From the NCBI RefSeq assembly GCF_900156465.1, contig NZ_LT707064.1:1710001-1774000 (forward strand): a stretch of 64,000 nucleotides of DNA, read 5' to 3'. Position numbers and translations under genes: made by a program. The notes under the pieces were generated by a model. The model was not told the origin of the DNA, searched no databases, and saw only the letters and a program-made list of their open reading frames with translations. This document shows, one piece after another, positions 62,690 to 64,000 of the stretch (position 1 is its first letter; each line of letters starts with the position of its first letter). Source of the stretch: Pseudomonas sp. 7SR1. GTDB taxonomy: Bacteria; Pseudomonadota; Gammaproteobacteria; Pseudomonadales; Pseudomonadaceae.

Positions 62690-63058
62690 ATGAGTGATGA
62701 GCAAGTCCTGCTGCCTAAGCCAAGCCAGGAGGCACGTCAGTGGGCAATGTTTTGCCACCTGTCCGCCCTGCTGGGCATCGTGATTCCGTTCGGTACGCTG
62801 ATCGGGCCCCTGGTGCTCTGGCAGGTCAAGCGCGAGTCTGACCCGTTCATCGATGCCCAGGGCAAGGAAGCACTGAACTTCCAGATCACCGTGGCGATCG
62901 CTTCGATGATCAGTTTCCTGCTGATGCTCGTGGTGATCGGTTTCTTCCTGTTCGGACTGATCGCCATTGGTGCGCTGGTGTTGACCATCATTGCCGGGGT
63001 CAAGGCCAACGAGGGGCAGCCGTATCGGTATCCGTTCACTTGGCGGCTGATCAAATAA
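62690..63058 (+). CDS. DUF4870 membrane protein
   Basis: This 122-residue protein has the DUF4870 pattern: MFCHLSALLGIVIPFGTLIGPL, FIDAQGKEALNFQIT, then two adjacent hydrophobic segments (about 65-110). Three membrane segments are likely. It starts after AAGGAGAG, 31 bp downstream of rph. Function unknown. Confidence 0.88.
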   Translation: MSDEQVLLPKPSQEARQWAMFCHLSALLGIVIPFGTLIGPLVLWQVKRESDPFIDAQGKEALNFQITVAIASMISFLLMLVVIGFFLFGLIAIGALVLTIIAGVKANEGQPYRYPFTWRLIK

Positions 63059-63124
63059 TGATCAGCTAGTCATTGATAGGGGAGGCGAGCAGGTTCGCTT
63101 CCCTTATCGAAAAAATGGTCGCTC

Positions 63125-63158
63125 ACAAAAAAACCGACAGTTCTGTCGGTTTTTTTGT
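63125..63158. terminator. Bidirectional terminator between the DUF4870 gene and crc
   Basis: Perfect 16-base inverted repeats (ACAAAAAAACCGACAG and its complement) with a TT loop have T-runs on both strands. They serve the convergent DUF4870 and crc genes. Confidence 0.92.
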
Positions 63159-63174
63159 GGCGGCCGGACGACAC

Positions 63175-63954
63175 TCAGATCGTCAGCGTCCAGTCGTAGT
63201 CCACGATCAACGGTGCGTGCTGCGAGAACCGTGGCTGGCGGGGCAGGCGTGCGCTGCGTACGAAACGGCGCAAGCCTGGCGTCAGCAGCTGATAGTCGAA
63301 ACGCCAGCCGAGGTTGAGCATCTCGGCCTGTTCGTTGTCTGGCCACCAGCTGTACAGGTCGCCTTCGCGGCTGACTTCACGCAGGGCATCGACATAACCC
63401 ATGTTGCCGATGATCTCGTCCATCCAGGCCCGTTCCGGCGCCAGGAAGCCAGGCGATTGCTGGCTGTCGCGCCAGTTCTTGATATCCAGCTTCTGTTGCG
63501 CCACGTACAGCGAGCCACAATAGATGTACTCGCGACGTTTGCGCCGCTGTTTATCCAGGTAACGGGCGAAGTCGTCCATCAACTTGAATTTCTGATTCAA
63601 ATCTTCATCGCCGTTCTGCCCCGACGGGAGCAGTAAGGTCGCGATGCTGACCTTGTCGAAATCGGCTTGCAGGTAGCGCCCGTAGCGGTCCGCCGTCTCG
63701 AAACCGAGACCGTTGATGACAGCCTTCGGTTGCAGCCGCGAGTACAAGGCCACGCCACCCTGGGCGGGGACTTCGGCATCGCAGGCATAAAGGAAGTAAC
63801 CATCCAGTTGGAAGGCTGCATCGTCCAGTTCAAAGGCGGAGGCGCGGGTGTCCTGCAGGCAGATGACGTCGGCATTCTGTGCTTGCAGCCAACTGAGCAA
63901 ACCTCGCTCCACTGCAGCCTGAATACCATTGACGTTCACACTGATGATCCGCAT
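63175..63954 (-). CDS. crc: Catabolite repression control protein Crc
   Basis: The ATG at 63954 gives 259 residues, the length of P. aeruginosa Crc; four more codons are open upstream. It belongs to the exonuclease III/endonuclease fold (MRIISVNVNGIQAAVERGLL, FSQHAPLIVDYDWTL). Crc has no nuclease role; it binds with Hfq to A-rich sites in mRNAs to block translation of less-preferred catabolic genes. Upstream DNA to the window end probably holds its promoter and that of the divergent neighbour. Confidence 0.95.
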   Translation of the reverse strand: MRIISVNVNGIQAAVERGLLSWLQAQNADVICLQDTRASAFELDDAAFQLDGYFLYACDAEVPAQGGVALYSRLQPKAVINGLGFETADRYGRYLQADFDKVSIATLLLPSGQNGDEDLNQKFKLMDDFARYLDKQRRKRREYIYCGSLYVAQQKLDIKNWRDSQQSPGFLAPERAWMDEIIGNMGYVDALREVSREGDLYSWWPDNEQAEMLNLGWRFDYQLLTPGLRRFVRSARLPRQPRFSQHAPLIVDYDWTLTI

Positions 63955-64000
63955 AAATGGCCCCAAAAATCACGTGCGTGTATGATACACGCCGTCTACC

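Overview
The window is a high-GC stretch of a fluorescent Pseudomonas chromosome, most likely of the P. fluorescens complex. The evidence is the core block at the right end (spoT-rpoZ-gmk-yicC-rph-crc, with ridA beside it), the recG-oxyR and exbB-exbD-tonB groups, the many Pseudomonas REP hairpins, and a type VI secretion (T6SS) cluster laid out like the P. aeruginosa H1 locus. Species assignment is inference from gene content.

Positions 1-38749 are one complete H1-like T6SS locus in two divergent blocks. The leftward block runs tssA-tssB-tssC-hcp-(Tae4 amidase, lipoprotein)-tssE-tssF-tssG-clpV-vgrG-eagR-rhs-immunity-rhs. The rightward block runs fha-tssJ-tssK-tssL-tssM-tagF-pppA-ppkA-tagT-tagS-tagR-tagQ. 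Together they encode the sheath, baseplate, membrane complex and recycling ATPase, plus the full threonine-phosphorylation switch: TagQRST sense, PpkA phosphorylates Fha, PppA reverses it, TagF represses. At least three effectors ride on the locus. One is a Tae4-type cell-wall amidase. One is an Rhs-PAAR protein ending in a RES (NAD+-consuming) toxin, followed 2 bp later by a small protein that looks like the toxin-binding domain of Xre/MbcA/ParS antitoxins. The third is another Rhs-PAAR protein whose toxin end lies beyond the left edge. The RES/MbcA-like pair is the most interesting item in the window.

Positions 38750-42230 are a repeat-rich intergenic and accessory zone. It holds REP doublets, a hexanucleotide tandem repeat, a dispersed element, a DUF6124 gene with a frameshifted start and a structured leader, an SCP2-like gene, and a delta-60 repeat protein whose Shine-Dalgarno lies in a 16-bp-arm hairpin. 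Positions 42231-51888 are mostly core: an HDOD protein, RecG, OxyR, the TonB-ExbD-ExbB energiser, a YeeZ-like epimerase and a CHASE3-GAF-GGDEF diguanylate cyclase.

Positions 51889-56383 are a second accessory zone. It has an orphan Nmad2 (nucleotide modification-associated) protein, a lipoprotein and membrane-protein pair, a decayed DUF6124 fragment, and an SDR oxidoreductase with an operator-like palindrome upstream. From 56384 to the end the window returns to conserved genes: a lipoprotein, RidA, SpoT, RpoZ, Gmk, YicC, RNase PH, a DUF4870 protein and Crc. No tRNA, rRNA, IS element or CRISPR array was seen.
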